64,000 nt of DNA from Streptomonospora nanhaiensis (lineage in GTDB: Bacteria; Actinomycetota; Actinomycetes; Streptosporangiales; Streptosporangiaceae): contig NZ_CP113264.1 of NCBI RefSeq assembly GCF_026642255.1, positions 2,046,001 to 2,110,000 of the forward strand. Direction: 5' to 3'. Positions 1 through 10,060 of the stretch are shown here, in pieces. The position numbers and the translations under genes were made by a program. Below the pieces are notes generated by a model. It had not been told where the DNA came from. It saw only the letters and a program-made list of their open reading frames with translations, and searched no databases. Each line of letters opens with the position of its first letter. Position 1 is the stretch's first letter.

Positions 1-1125
1 CCGCGCGGCGCGGAGATCACCGTCCGCCAGCTGCTCACCCACACCTCCGGGATGTCCGACACCGCCTTCCGCGAGAAGAGCGAACCCGCCCCCGACGACC
101 TCTCCGGCGCGGTCGCCCGGCTGGCGGGCGCCGGTCTGGCCGCGGAGCCGGGCACGGAGGTGAACTACCACAACCCCAACTACCACGTGGCGGCACGCCT
201 GGTGGAGGCCGTCAGCGGCCTGCCCTTCGGCGAGTTCCTCGAGCAGCGCACGTTCGCGCCCCTGGGCATGGACGACACGGTCACCGTCGACACCGTCGGA
301 GAGGTCTTCGAGGCCGGGGTGGCCAGGGGGCACGTCGGTGTCCTGGGGAACGCCGTCCCCGCCGTCGAACCCGCGAGCTACGTCAACGGCGCCGGGGGCA
401 TGGTCACCACCGCCGCGGACATGGCCCGGTGGCTCGTCGCGCAGAACAGCGGGGGCCGGGGCGCGGACGGTGCGCGCATCCTCTCGGAGGAGGGCGTCGC
501 CGCCACCCACGCCCCGCTGGGGGGAGGCGCCGGAGGGGAGCGCAAGGGGCTGGGCTGGGACGTCGGAGAGACACCCGCCGGTGCGCCGATGCTCTCGCAC
601 GGCGGCATCCAGTTCACCTACACCGCCCACCAGGCGCTCCTGCCGGAGAGCGGCCACGGGATCGCGGTGATGGCCAACACCGGACTGGGAGGCGCCGACG
701 CCTCGGCGCTGCTCCACGGACTGGTCGCCCTGGCCGACGGTGGCGAGCCGTCGCCTCCCGCCGGACCGTTCCTGCTGGTGGTGGACGCGGTCCTGGCGGG
801 CCTGGCCGTGTCGGCGTGCTTCCTGGCCGTCCGGGGCGTGCGCGGAGCCGGGAGGTGGGCCGCCGCGGCGAGGGAGCGGGCCCGGTGGCGCACCGCGCTC
901 CGGCTGGTACCGGGCCTCGCCGTGGTCTGCGCCGCGGTGGTCCCGCACCGGCTGGTGGCGCTGCTCGCCCAGGGCCGGGACCTCACATGGCTCCAGAGCC
1001 TCTACACCGCGCCCACGGCCGTGGTGCTCCTGGTGACCGCCGCGCTGGCCTTCGCCGCGGTGTACGCGGCGCGGGCGGCCGCGCTGGCCCGCCCGCGCCG
1101 GCCGCTCAGTCCAGAACCCTCATGA
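1..1125 (+). CDS. Serine hydrolase (class C beta-lactamase family) with C-terminal membrane domain, 5' partial
   Basis: The reading frame is open from base 1, so the true start and the SxxK nucleophile motif lie outside the window. The first visible residues (ITVRQLLTHTSGMSD) are the conserved block just after SxxK in this family. The second motif is Y-H-N in VNYHNPNY, and the third is HGG in MLSHGGIQF. After about residue 240 the hydrolase fold ends and three hydrophobic stretches follow, near LLVVDAVLAGLAVSACFLAV, LVPGLAVVCAAVVPHRLVAL and VVLLVTAALAFAAVYAA, so the enzyme is probably membrane-anchored with its catalytic domain outside. The natural substrate cannot be told; the family covers D-aminopeptidases, esterases and peptidoglycan-linked enzymes as well as beta-lactamases. 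Its stop overlaps the convergent DUF1015 gene by 20 bases. Confidence 0.85.
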   Translation, partial: PRGAEITVRQLLTHTSGMSDTAFREKSEPAPDDLSGAVARLAGAGLAAEPGTEVNYHNPNYHVAARLVEAVSGLPFGEFLEQRTFAPLGMDDTVTVDTVGEVFEAGVARGHVGVLGNAVPAVEPASYVNGAGGMVTTAADMARWLVAQNSGGRGADGARILSEEGVAATHAPLGGGAGGERKGLGWDVGETPAGAPMLSHGGIQFTYTAHQALLPESGHGIAVMANTGLGGADASALLHGLVALADGGEPSPPAGPFLLVVDAVLAGLAVSACFLAVRGVRGAGRWAAAARERARWRTALRLVPGLAVVCAAVVPHRLVALLAQGRDLTWLQSLYTAPTAVVLLVTAALAFAAVYAARAAALARPRRPLSPEPS

Positions 1126-2395
1126 CCAGCCCGGTGCGCGGCTTGGGGCCGAACGAGGTGGACTTGCGCGGGGTCAGCTCGCCGCGGTCGGCCACCGCGT
1201 ACACCTGGCCCACGCCCAGCGCGGGCACGACGACGGCGGTCCCCTTCTCGTGGTGGGCGGCGGCGACCGCCTCGGCGGGGTCGTCGTGCACCATCCGCAC
1301 CAGGTCCTCCGGGAACTCCCACAGCGGCATGAGCACCTCGTGCAGGACCGCGGTGGGAAGGCGGCGCCACGCGGGGGACCGCTCCGGCATGGCCCGCTCC
1401 AGCACACCCTCGTCGAAGCCGTGCGCCAGGTGGGCGTCCCCGTCGGGCGACACCAGCAGGAGGGCGGGGGACTCCGACCCGGCCCGGGCCGCCACCCCGG
1501 CCAGGACCTCCGGCGAGGCCGTGCCGAGCGGTTCCACGGTGGCCGCCTCCCGGGCCTCCCGGACCGCCGTGTCGGTGTCCAGGCCGGGCAGCACACGGTG
1601 GATGGCCCCCAGGCGGGGAGGGTGGGTGTCGCTGTCGACCAGCAGGGCCAGCCCGTAGCCCCATCCCGGGTCGGGGTACTCCCGGTGGAGGCGGCGGTAG
1701 GCGGCGTAGCGGTGGTGCCCGTCGGCGATCAGCGCGGAGCGGCCGGCCAGGTCGGCTGCCACACGCCGCAGCTCACCGGGGTCGGTGAGGGCCCAGAGGC
1801 GGTGCTCGGAGCCGTCGCGGGTGCGTGCGGACACCAGTGGGGCCAGCGCCGCCGCGGCCTCGGTCGCGGCGGTCGCGGCCCCGCCGCCGCCCCGGTAGAC
1901 CAGGAAGATCGGTTCGAGGTTGGCCCGGGCCAGGCCCATCAGGGCGAACCGGTCGCGCACCGGCGGGTCGGCCACGTCCTCGTGCGGGCGCACCGCCGAC
2001 CCGGCGCCGTCCTCGGGCAGCCGAAGGTTGCCCACCAGGCCGCGCTGGCGCCGGCCGTCCGCCGTGACCTGCTCGTACACGTACAGGGCGGGTTCGCCGT
2101 CCAGGGCGAGGACCCCGTCGCCGATCCAGCTGTGCAGGAGGTCGGCGGCGGCGCGGTAGCGGTGCGGCACGGCGCTGTCCGGGTCCTGCCTGCCCAGTTC
2201 GTAGGGCAGGGTGACGCGGGCCGCGTTGTGGGGGTCGGACCGCTGGAGCTTCCGCGCCTCCTCGGCGTCGGGGATGTCGTAGGGCGGCGTCAGGAGTCGT
2301 GCGAGGTCGAAGTCCCCGTCGATGAACCGGTCCACGTCCGGGTCCGCGTAGCGCAGACCGCGGAAGGGGGCCAGTTCGAGAGCGTGGCGTGGCAT
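1106..2395 (-). CDS. DUF1015 family protein
   Basis: A 429-residue protein starting MPRHALELAPFRGLRYAD with the family hallmarks: a proline-rich TPPYDIPD segment near residue 36 and a central LIADGHHRYAAYRRL motif near residue 210. The DGHHR core is the most conserved part of DUF1015 (PF06245). Full length matches the family. Biochemical function is not established for most members; some occur beside serine or amino-acid metabolism genes. It faces the serine hydrolase convergently and is followed at a short distance by the SCP2-like gene on the same strand upstream. Confidence 0.85.
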   Translation of the reverse strand: MPRHALELAPFRGLRYADPDVDRFIDGDFDLARLLTPPYDIPDAEEARKLQRSDPHNAARVTLPYELGRQDPDSAVPHRYRAAADLLHSWIGDGVLALDGEPALYVYEQVTADGRRQRGLVGNLRLPEDGAGSAVRPHEDVADPPVRDRFALMGLARANLEPIFLVYRGGGGAATAATEAAAALAPLVSARTRDGSEHRLWALTDPGELRRVAADLAGRSALIADGHHRYAAYRRLHREYPDPGWGYGLALLVDSDTHPPRLGAIHRVLPGLDTDTAVREAREAATVEPLGTASPEVLAGVAARAGSESPALLLVSPDGDAHLAHGFDEGVLERAMPERSPAWRRLPTAVLHEVLMPLWEFPEDLVRMVHDDPAEAVAAAHHEKGTAVVVPALGVGQVYAVADRGELTPRKSTSFGPKPRTGLVMRVLD

Positions 2396-2447
2396 CCCAG
2401 CAACGTACCCGCCGTGCGGGGGCCGTCGTGTCCGCCCGCGCGCCGGC

Positions 2448-2798
2448 TCAGAGGAGGCGCCGCAAGCGCAGGAGGTCGCCGACGCTCGCGTCCACCCTGA
2501 CCCTGCGGCCCAGGAGGGCGCGGGCGGCGTCCAGGCGGTCCTCGGACAGGGCCACCAGGTCGTCGCTGTCGACGGTGACCCGCACCTGCGGTTCCGGGGC
2601 CGCGCGGTCGGCGGGCCGGTGGGTGAGGCCGGTCAGGCCCCCGACCGTCAGGCGCATGTCGAAGGCGGTCCCCAGGTCCGGGACCACCACGCTGACGGAG
2701 CGCTCGCGGATGTGCTTGCGCCGCTTCTCCTCGGACTCGGAGAGGATGCGCCGGTTGATCTTCTCGATTCCCGCGAGACAGGCGTCGATGCTGCTCAT
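2448..2798 (-). CDS. SCP2 sterol-binding-domain-like small protein
   Basis: A 116-residue protein beginning MSSIDACLAGIEKIN. An upstream extension of the frame is possible to 2960 but looks non-coding (low-complexity Arg/Pro/Ser), so the ATG at 2798 is preferred. It is a compact alpha/beta protein whose last 45 residues (VRVTVDSDDLVALSEDRL and ending SVGDLLRLRRLL) resemble the C-terminal helix region of SCP2 lipid-binding proteins. In related actinobacteria an SCP2-like gene lies just upstream of the tlyA-nadK-recN block, as here. Lipid binding is inference from family resemblance only. Confidence 0.6.
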   Translation of the reverse strand: MSSIDACLAGIEKINRRILSESEEKRRKHIRERSVSVVVPDLGTAFDMRLTVGGLTGLTHRPADRAAPEPQVRVTVDSDDLVALSEDRLDAARALLGRRVRVDASVGDLLRLRRLL

Positions 2799-2993
2799 GG
2801 CGACATCATGCCCTACCGCGGAGTGCCGGGAATCCTTCTGGGTCCACCGTGACGAATGGGATGGCCTGCCGCGAACGCGTGTCAACGGCGGCCCCGCAGG
2901 GGTAGCGTGGGAAGCACCCCCCGCTGCGCAGTGGCCCCTGCTTCCCGGGCCCTTCCCCATTCTCCCGCGGTCCCATCAAGGAGCACCTGAATC

Positions 2994-3725
2994 ATGGTCG
3001 TCGACGCGGTACGCACCTATCTCGATGCCGCCAATGGCCTCACCGAACTCTCGCGCAAGCAGGCCGTCGCCGCCGCCAAGACCCTGCTGCGGGCGAACGG
3101 CGCCGGAGGCCCCGCCCTCCCCGGGGCGGGAGAGGGCGACACCCCGCCTCCGCGGGTGGGGCAGAGCATCCAGGCGCTGGCGGGCGAGCTCATCGAGACC
3201 AGCCAGGCGAACAGGTCGGCCCTCGCCGACCTGGTCCGCGCGGAGGTCGGGCGCCAGCTGGAGCGGATGGACGTGGTCCCGCGCGGTGAGCACGAGCGGC
3301 TGGTGCGCCGGGTCGCCGAGCTGGAGCGGCGGCTGGCCGCCCGCCACGCGGTGGAGAGGGCCCTGGCCCCCGAGGCGGCGGGGGCGGCCTCCCCGGTGGC
3401 TCCGGCCACCGGTCCCGCCGGACAGGACGCGGACGCGGTCGCCGCCCGCGGACCCGCCGTCCCGCCGGAGACGCAAGGGGCTGCGGGAGGCGGGGTCCCG
3501 GAGGTCCGGGAGGCACCCGGAGGCGAGGCTCCCGAGGGTTCCTCCGGCGCCGCTGCCGACGACCGGGACGGGGCCGGGGACCCCGCCGGGGAGGGGGAGG
3601 AGGCCGCGCCCGCGGAGGCCGGAGCGGCCGGGACCAAGGCCAGAACCCGGGCCCCTGCCAAGACGGCGCGGGCGCGCTCCACCGCCAAGCGCACCCCCAA
3701 GGGCAAGGGCCCCGCGAAGAAGTAG
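2994..3725 (+). CDS. Coiled-coil protein with basic Ala/Lys/Pro-rich tail
   Basis: A 243-residue protein. The N-terminal 40 residues (YLDAANGLTELSRKQAVAAA) and the helix around residues 70-115 (RAEVGRQLERMDVVPRG, then LVRRVAELERRLAARH) look like the phasin/BMFP-type amphipathic coiled coil found in UbiK-like accessory factors. The middle is low-complexity acidic Gly/Ala/Pro and the last 40 residues are Lys/Arg/Pro-rich, suggesting nucleic-acid or membrane contact. No enzymatic motif is visible. It is the first gene of the run leading to tlyA. A role in membrane or granule association is inferred from the coiled-coil type. Confidence 0.65.
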   Translation: MVVDAVRTYLDAANGLTELSRKQAVAAAKTLLRANGAGGPALPGAGEGDTPPPRVGQSIQALAGELIETSQANRSALADLVRAEVGRQLERMDVVPRGEHERLVRRVAELERRLAARHAVERALAPEAAGAASPVAPATGPAGQDADAVAARGPAVPPETQGAAGGGVPEVREAPGGEAPEGSSGAAADDRDGAGDPAGEGEEAAPAEAGAAGTKARTRAPAKTARARSTAKRTPKGKGPAKK

Positions 3726-3755
3726 AGTCGGTCGAACGCGATCACCGGGAGAACC

Positions 3756-3935
3756 ATGGACCCCAAGGAACAGGCCGAGGCCGTGGCCGAGCAGACCCTC
3801 AGCGGCACCCGGGAGCGCCTGGAATCACTGGGCTCCCGACCCACGTCCGAGCACGTCGCGGTCTTCGACGCCCTGCACCGGGAGCTGTCCGGTGTGCTCG
3901 GGGCGCTCGACCAGAACGCGAACACCCCCCGATAA
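3756..3935 (+). CDS. Conserved small protein (59 aa), function unknown
   Basis: A short gene between the coiled-coil protein and tlyA. It encodes 59 residues starting MDPKEQAEAVAEQTLSGTRE and containing HVAVFDALHRELSGVLGALD. The CACCGGGAG upstream provides a Shine-Dalgarno core (GGGAG) at good spacing to the ATG. The sequence is helical and acidic with no Cys or obvious ligand motif. Position and phasing suggest co-transcription: it starts 30 bases after the previous stop and ends 21 bases before tlyA. I believe actinobacteria commonly keep such a small ORF before tlyA, but this needs a homology check. Confidence 0.65.
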   Translation: MDPKEQAEAVAEQTLSGTRERLESLGSRPTSEHVAVFDALHRELSGVLGALDQNANTPR

Positions 3936-3956
3936 CTCTCGGTATCGTAGGTGACC

Positions 3957-4757
<801 letters not shown>

Positions 4758-4832
4758 CGGGCATGGCACCGTGTCTCAGGTGTCCGGTAACGTGACCCGG
4801 CCGGGTCAGCGAAGCTCCCGGCCAGTACTCGG

Positions 4833-4850
4833 GCTCCCCTGTCGGGGAGC
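4833..4850 (+). promoter_or_regulatory. Inverted repeat just upstream of nadK
   Basis: GCTCCCC and GGGGAGC form a perfect 7-bp stem with a TGTC loop, ending 18 bases before the nadK ATG and next to its AAGGGGA ribosome-binding region. It could modulate translation or mark a transcript 5' end. Function is not known. Confidence 0.35.
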
Positions 4851-4868
4851 GAACGTAAGGGGACGGCG

Positions 4869-5795
4869 ATGACCAGCGGACGCAGTGTTCTCCTGCTGGC
4901 CCACACCGGTCGGCCCGCGGCGGTGCGCAGCGCGCAACTGGTCCACGAGAGCCTCAGCCGCGCCGGCCTGACCGTGCGCATGCTCAAGGCCGAGGTCGAG
5001 GAGCTGGCCGCGGTGGGCTGTGTGCTCTCCCCGATCGAGGCCGTCGAATCCGCGGACGCGGCCGAGGGGGTGGAGCTGGTCATGGTCCTGGGCGGCGACG
5101 GCACCCTGTTGCGGGCCGCCGAGATGGCCCGTCCCGCCGGGGCGCCGCTCCTCGGGGTGAACCTGGGCCACGTGGGCTTCCTCGCCGAGGCCGAGCGCGA
5201 GGACCTGGGCGCCACCGTGCGCAGCGTCGTCAACCGCGACTACGACGTCGAGGAGCGCATGACCCTGGAGGTCGCGGTCTTCAACGGGGGGCGCAACAAC
5301 GGGGCTCCGTCGGTGCGCTCCTGGGCGCTCAACGACGCCACGCTGGAGAAGGGCGAGTCCCGGCGCATCCTGGAGGCCGTCCTGGAGATCGACGGCCGCC
5401 CGCTCTCCCGCTGGGCCTGCGACGGGGTGGTGTGCGCCACCCCGACGGGGTCCACGGCGCACGCCTTCTCCGCGGGCGGGCCGGTGGTGTGGCCCGACGT
5501 GGAGGCCCTCCTGGTCGTGCCGCTCAGCGCGCACGCCCTGTTCGCCCGGCCCCTGGTCGTGGGGCCGCACGCCACCATCGCCTTCGAGGTGCTTCCGGAC
5601 ACGGCGCCGGGGGTGCTCTGGTGTGATGGACGGCGTATGGTCGAATTGCCCGCGGGGGCACGAATCGAGATCACCCGTGCCGATACGCCGGTCCGGCTGG
5701 CCCGGTTGCACCGGGCCCCGTTCACCGACCGCCTGGTGGCCAAGTTCGGCCTTCCGGTCGCGGGTTGGCGCGGGCGGGTCGAGCACGGTCACTGA
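4869..5795 (+). CDS. nadK: NAD kinase
   Basis: A 308-residue cytoplasmic enzyme that phosphorylates NAD (with ATP or polyphosphate) to NADP. The GGDG motif of the family is in MVLGGDGTLLRAAE near residue 75, and the second conserved block CATPTGSTAHAFSAGGP lies near residue 190, followed by VVPLSAHALFARPLVV. Length and motif spacing are normal. An AAGGGGACGGCG ribosome-binding region precedes the ATG. It sits between tlyA and recN, the usual actinobacterial arrangement. Confidence 0.95.
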   Translation: MTSGRSVLLLAHTGRPAAVRSAQLVHESLSRAGLTVRMLKAEVEELAAVGCVLSPIEAVESADAAEGVELVMVLGGDGTLLRAAEMARPAGAPLLGVNLGHVGFLAEAEREDLGATVRSVVNRDYDVEERMTLEVAVFNGGRNNGAPSVRSWALNDATLEKGESRRILEAVLEIDGRPLSRWACDGVVCATPTGSTAHAFSAGGPVVWPDVEALLVVPLSAHALFARPLVVGPHATIAFEVLPDTAPGVLWCDGRRMVELPAGARIEITRADTPVRLARLHRAPFTDRLVAKFGLPVAGWRGRVEHGH

Positions 5796-5870
5796 ACGCG
5801 GAGTGCGTTCCGGCGCGGCGTTCGCACGAGCGCGCGCGATGAAGTGGAGCCAACCACAGGAGAGGGATCG

Positions 5871-7580
5871 GTGCTCGAAGAAGTCCGTATCCAGGGACTC
5901 GGGGTCATTGACGACGCCGTTTTGGAGTTGTCACCGGGGCTGACCGTCGTCACGGGTGAGACCGGCGCGGGAAAGACCATGGTCGTCACCGGGCTCGGGC
6001 TGCTCTTCGGCGGGCGGGCCGACCCCCAGCGCGTACGGCCCGGCGCCGACCGGGCGGTGGTGGAGGGGCGGCTGACCGTCCCCGCCGGCGGCCGTGTGGC
6101 CGACCGCGTGCTGGAGGCGGGGGGCGACATCGACGACGACGTCCTCATCCTCACCCGGGCGGTGTCCGCGGAGGGCCGGTCGCGCGCCACGATGGGCGGG
6201 CGCTCGGCCCCCGTCAGCCTGCTCGCCTACCTCGCCGACGACCTGGTGGCGGTCCACGGGCAGTCGGACCAGCAGCGGCTCCTGCGCGCCGACCGGCAGC
6301 GCTCCTCACTGGACCGCTTCGCCGGCGAGCAGCTGGCGAAGGCCGCCAAGCAGTACACCCTGGCCTACCGCCGCCACCGGGAGGTGACCGCGGAGCTCGA
6401 GGAGCTGGTCGAGCGGGCGCGCGAGCGCGCCCAGGAGGCCGACATGCTCCGCTTCGGGGTGGAGGAGATCGCCGCGGCCGAGCCCCTGCCCGGCGAGGAC
6501 GCCGAACTCCTGGCAGAGGAGACGCGCCTGGCGCACGCCGACGGCCTGCGCATGGCGGCGACCACCGCTCACGAGGCCCTGGCGGGGGACCCCGCCTCCG
6601 ACGTGGAGGTCGACGTGGCCGCGCTGCTCTCCGCGGCCCGCCAGGCGGTGGCCTCCGTCCGCGAGCACGACGCGGAGCTGGCCGCCATCGGCGACCGGCT
6701 GGACGAGGCGTCCTACATCCTCACCGACGCGGCCACCGAGCTGGCGTCCTACGCCGAGTCCGTGGACGCCGACCCCGGCCGCCTGGCCCAGGTGCAGGAG
6801 CGCCGCGCGCTCCTGACCTCCCTGTCCCGCAAGTACGGCGGGACCACGGACGAGGTGCTGGGCTGGGCCTCGGAGGCGGCCAAGCGGCTGGCGGACCTGG
6901 ACAACGACGACGAGCGCATCGAGGCCCTGCGCGCCGAGGCCGCCGAGCTGTACGAGGGGCTGGACCGGTGCGCCGCGGAGCTGACGCGCGTCCGCACCGA
7001 GGCGGCCGACCGCTTCGGCTCGGCCGTCACCGAGGAGCTGACCGCCCTGGCCATGCCGCACGCCCGCGTGAGCGTGCGGATCACCACGGGCGAGGAGTTC
7101 GGCCCGTACGGACGCGACGAGGTCGAGGTCCTGCTGGCCCCGCACCCCAGTTCACCGCCGCTGGCGCTCAACAAGGGCGCCTCCGGCGGTGAGCTCTCCC
7201 GGGTGATGCTGGCCATCGAGGTGGTGTTCGCGGGGGCCGACCCGGTGCCGACGTTCGTCTTCGACGAGGTCGACGCGGGGGTGGGCGGCAAGGCCGCGGT
7301 GGAGATCGGCCGCCGCCTGGCCAAGCTCGCGCAGCGCTCCCAGGTCATCGTCGTCACCCACCTCCCGCAGGTCGCGGCGTTCGCGGACGCGCACCTGGTG
7401 GTGGAGAAGTCGACCGAGGGCCTGGTCACGGAGAGCGGCGTGGTGCGGTTGGACCGCGCGGGCCGGGTCCGCGAGCTGTCGCGGATGCTCGCCGGCCTGG
7501 AGGACTCCGAGCTGGGCCGCGCCCACGCAGAGGAGCTGCTCACCAACGCCGCTCCGGAGCGCGCCTACCCCGCCGCCTGA
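5871..7580 (+). CDS. recN: DNA repair protein RecN
   Basis: A 569-residue SMC-like ATPase for double-strand break repair. Walker A is TGETGAGKTMVV near residue 30, the ABC signature region is NKGASGGELSRVML near residue 440, Walker B is PTFVFDEVDAGVGG, and the distal VIVVTHLPQVAAFADAHLVV block follows. The middle third is long coiled coil rich in Glu/Ala/Arg. The GTG at 5871 is chosen because GGAGAGG precedes it at normal spacing and the protein then starts directly with LEEVRIQGLG; an upstream in-frame ATG would add nine non-conserved residues. No LexA box is evident upstream. Confidence 0.95.
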   Translation: MLEEVRIQGLGVIDDAVLELSPGLTVVTGETGAGKTMVVTGLGLLFGGRADPQRVRPGADRAVVEGRLTVPAGGRVADRVLEAGGDIDDDVLILTRAVSAEGRSRATMGGRSAPVSLLAYLADDLVAVHGQSDQQRLLRADRQRSSLDRFAGEQLAKAAKQYTLAYRRHREVTAELEELVERARERAQEADMLRFGVEEIAAAEPLPGEDAELLAEETRLAHADGLRMAATTAHEALAGDPASDVEVDVAALLSAARQAVASVREHDAELAAIGDRLDEASYILTDAATELASYAESVDADPGRLAQVQERRALLTSLSRKYGGTTDEVLGWASEAAKRLADLDNDDERIEALRAEAAELYEGLDRCAAELTRVRTEAADRFGSAVTEELTALAMPHARVSVRITTGEEFGPYGRDEVEVLLAPHPSSPPLALNKGASGGELSRVMLAIEVVFAGADPVPTFVFDEVDAGVGGKAAVEIGRRLAKLAQRSQVIVVTHLPQVAAFADAHLVVEKSTEGLVTESGVVRLDRAGRVRELSRMLAGLEDSELGRAHAEELLTNAAPERAYPAA

Positions 7581-7745
7581 GCGGGAGCCCCGGGACCCGC
7601 GGGGCGGATGTGTGACGCGGGCCCGTTCCCGGGTAGGGCGGTGGCAGGCCGCCGTCGACGTCCCCGTTGGGGTGGTGACGGCGGTCCTGCCCGAACACGC
7701 CGATCTCCCAGGTGTTATGACTTACCGTAGTCGCGTTCTGACAGT

Positions 7746-8960
7746 ATGCCAGCGATGAAGGTAACGGATGCGCTCAGCGCCACAGTCATGCGGTTCCGCC
7801 GCTCCCGGGCGGACGCTCCCACAGGGCTGGTCGCGCCCGTCCGCTCGGACCGCCGCACCAAGAACCTGACCAAACGCCTCCGCCCCGGCGACATCGCCGT
7901 CATCGACCACGTCGACCTGGACCGGGTCAGCGCCGAGGCGCTGGTCGGCTGCGGGGTCTCGGCGGTGCTCAACGTCGCCAAGAGCATCAGCGGCCGCTAC
8001 CCCAACCAGGGGCCGGAGATGATCGTCACGGCGGGCATCCCCCTCGTCGACGACGTCGACCCCGAGGTCTTCACCCGGGTCCGCGACGGCGAGCGGCTCC
8101 GGTTGGAGGGCGCCACCCTGTACCGCGGCGACGAGGCGCTCGCCCGCGGGACCCTCCAGGACGCGGGGACCGTCAGCGCCGCCATGGCCGAGGCCCGCGC
8201 CGGGCTCGCCACACAGCTGGAGGCGTTCGCGGCCAACACCATGGCCTACCTCCAGCACGAGCGGGACCTGCTCCTGGACGGTATCGGCATCCCCGACATC
8301 GAGACCGACATGGAGGGGCGCCACGTCCTCATCGTGGTCCGCGGCTACCACTACCGCGAGGACATCGCCGCCCTGCGCCCCTACATCCGCGAGTTCAGAC
8401 CCGTCATCATCGCCGTGGACGGCGGCGCGGACGCGGTCATGGAGGGCGGCTACCGGCCCGACATCATCGTCGGCGACTTCGACTCGGTGTCGGACCAGGC
8501 CCTGGCGAGCGGCGCCGAACTCGTCGTGCACGCCTACCGGGACGGCCGGGCCCCCGGCCTCCCCCGGCTCACCGACCTCGGCTACGACGCGGTGGTCTTC
8601 CCGGCGACCGGCACCAGCGAGGACGTGGCGATGATGCTGGCCGACGGTTCGGGCGCCGCCCTCATCGTGGCGGTGGGCACGCACGCCACCCTGGAGGAGT
8701 TCCTCGACAAGGGCCGTTCGGGCATGGCCAGCACCTTCCTGACCAGGCTCAGGGTGGGCGGGAAGCTCGTCGACGCCAAGGGCGTCAGCCGCCTGTACCG
8801 CTCGCGCATCTCGCCCTGGGCGCTGCTCGGGCTGGTCGCCGCCTGTCTGCTCACCATCGTGGTCGCCGCCTACAGCTCACCGGCGGGACAGGTCTACCTC
8901 ACCTTTCTCGCGGCGCGCTGGGACGTGTTCTCCTACTGGCTGACGGGACTGCTGACGTGA
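7746..8960 (+). CDS. steA: SteA-like cytokinetic ring protein
   Basis: A 404-residue protein with a thiamin-pyrophosphokinase-like core (FRPVIIAVDGGADAV and PDIIVGDFDSVSD near residues 220-245) and one C-terminal transmembrane helix (WALLGLVAACLLTIVVAAYS, about residues 358-377). This architecture matches SteA, identified in Corynebacterium as a membrane partner of SteB at the division site. The start could be the ATG at 7746 or at 7755. The stop overlaps the GTG of steB in a GTGA junction, implying translational coupling. Confidence 0.85.
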   Translation: MPAMKVTDALSATVMRFRRSRADAPTGLVAPVRSDRRTKNLTKRLRPGDIAVIDHVDLDRVSAEALVGCGVSAVLNVAKSISGRYPNQGPEMIVTAGIPLVDDVDPEVFTRVRDGERLRLEGATLYRGDEALARGTLQDAGTVSAAMAEARAGLATQLEAFAANTMAYLQHERDLLLDGIGIPDIETDMEGRHVLIVVRGYHYREDIAALRPYIREFRPVIIAVDGGADAVMEGGYRPDIIVGDFDSVSDQALASGAELVVHAYRDGRAPGLPRLTDLGYDAVVFPATGTSEDVAMMLADGSGAALIVAVGTHATLEEFLDKGRSGMASTFLTRLRVGGKLVDAKGVSRLYRSRISPWALLGLVAACLLTIVVAAYSSPAGQVYLTFLAARWDVFSYWLTGLLT

Positions 8961-10060
8961 TCGATTTCCGCTACCACCTGGTGTCCATAGTCGCGGTGTT
9001 CCTCGCACTCACCGTGGGGCTGGTCCTGGGGACCACCATGCTCCAGGACCCCCTGCTGAACACACTCCAGTCCGAGACCGCGGACCTGCGCGGCCAGAGC
9101 GAGGACCTGCGCTCCGAGCGCGACGTCGCGGACAAGGTCAACGCCGGGGCCGACGAGATGGCCGAGGCCGTGTCCTCGGACATGCTCGACGGCCGCCTCA
9201 CCGGCCTGGGCGTGGTCGTGGTGACGGCCCCGGGGGCGAACCCCGAGGTGGCCGACGGGCTCGCCGCACGGGTCGAGGAGGCGGGCGGCGAGGTCGTCGG
9301 CCGGGTCGCGGTCACCGACGCCCTCGTGGACGCGGGCAACGCCACCTTCGTCGACGAGCTGTCGATCCAGGTCTCCCAGGACCCCGACGGCCTGACCGGA
9401 GGACCCTACGACAAGGCGGGCACGGAGCTCGGGCGCGCCCTGGCTTCCGCCGGCGGGGCGGGGTCCGGCGACGGGGACGCGGAGGGCGCCGGACGGGCGA
9501 CGGAGGACCCGCGGGAGGCGGAGGAGACCCCCGGAGGGGGTGGCTCCCACGACGCCGAGGCCGTCCTGGACGCCTTCTCCGAGGGCGGTCTGGTCCAGGT
9601 CGAGGGCGACCCCGCCGTGTCCGCCGACGCCCTGGTCGTCCTCGCGCCGGCGGCGGGGTCCTCCGACGGGGCCGACCGGGAGGCCGTCAACGCGGTGCTC
9701 ACCACCGTCACCACCGCCCTGCACCGGGAGGTCGGCGCCGCCGTCCTCGCCGGCGACGTGCCGTCCTCCCGCGGTGACGGGATGCTCGCCCAGGCCCGTG
9801 CGGCCGAGCCGGAGTTCGCCACCGCGGACGTGACCGGGCGCCCCATGGGCGACATCATCGCCGTTCTGGCCCTGGCCGAGAACCTGGAGGGGGGCGCCGG
9901 GGCGTACGGGATCGGTGAGGGGGTCCGGGGGTTCCTGCCCGACCCGCTGCCCGCCGCCCGCGAGGCGGACGACGCGGCGTCCGGCGCCGCGGAGGAGGCG
10001 GCGACCGGCGGGAGGGGCGGCGCCGACGAGTCCCGCCGCACCGTCAGGGAGGGGGAGTGA
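8957..10060 (+). CDS. steB: SteB / MctB-like membrane protein (DUF3186 family)
   Basis: A 367-residue protein starting MIDFRYHLVSIVAVFLALTV, the typical opening of the family often annotated 'copper transporter' (MctB). One N-terminal transmembrane helix (about residues 8-28) is followed by a coiled coil (QSETADLRGQSEDLRSERD) and a large extracytoplasmic domain. Residues 155-195 are a Gly/Glu/Asp-rich insertion. Genetic context directly after steA makes the divisome partner SteB the better call than a copper channel. It begins inside the steA stop codon and its own stop overlaps the next gene, both as GTGA. Confidence 0.85.
   Translation: MIDFRYHLVSIVAVFLALTVGLVLGTTMLQDPLLNTLQSETADLRGQSEDLRSERDVADKVNAGADEMAEAVSSDMLDGRLTGLGVVVVTAPGANPEVADGLAARVEEAGGEVVGRVAVTDALVDAGNATFVDELSIQVSQDPDGLTGGPYDKAGTELGRALASAGGAGSGDGDAEGAGRATEDPREAEETPGGGGSHDAEAVLDAFSEGGLVQVEGDPAVSADALVVLAPAAGSSDGADREAVNAVLTTVTTALHREVGAAVLAGDVPSSRGDGMLAQARAAEPEFATADVTGRPMGDIIAVLALAENLEGGAGAYGIGEGVRGFLPDPLPAAREADDAASGAAEEAATGGRGGADESRRTVREGE

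Noticed and set aside
429..1658. Plus-strand frame overlapping the serine hydrolase and DUF1015
   Set aside because: Arg/Gly-rich shadow in another frame with no ribosome site.
3724..3745. Possible LexA half-site TCGAAC before the 59-codon gene
   Set aside because: The second half does not match GTTCGA (TCACCG instead), so it is not a LexA box.
8957..10060. Copper transporter call for steB
   Set aside because: The MctB annotation is common, but a single membrane helix, a coiled coil and coupling to steA fit SteB better; no copper ligand cluster is visible.
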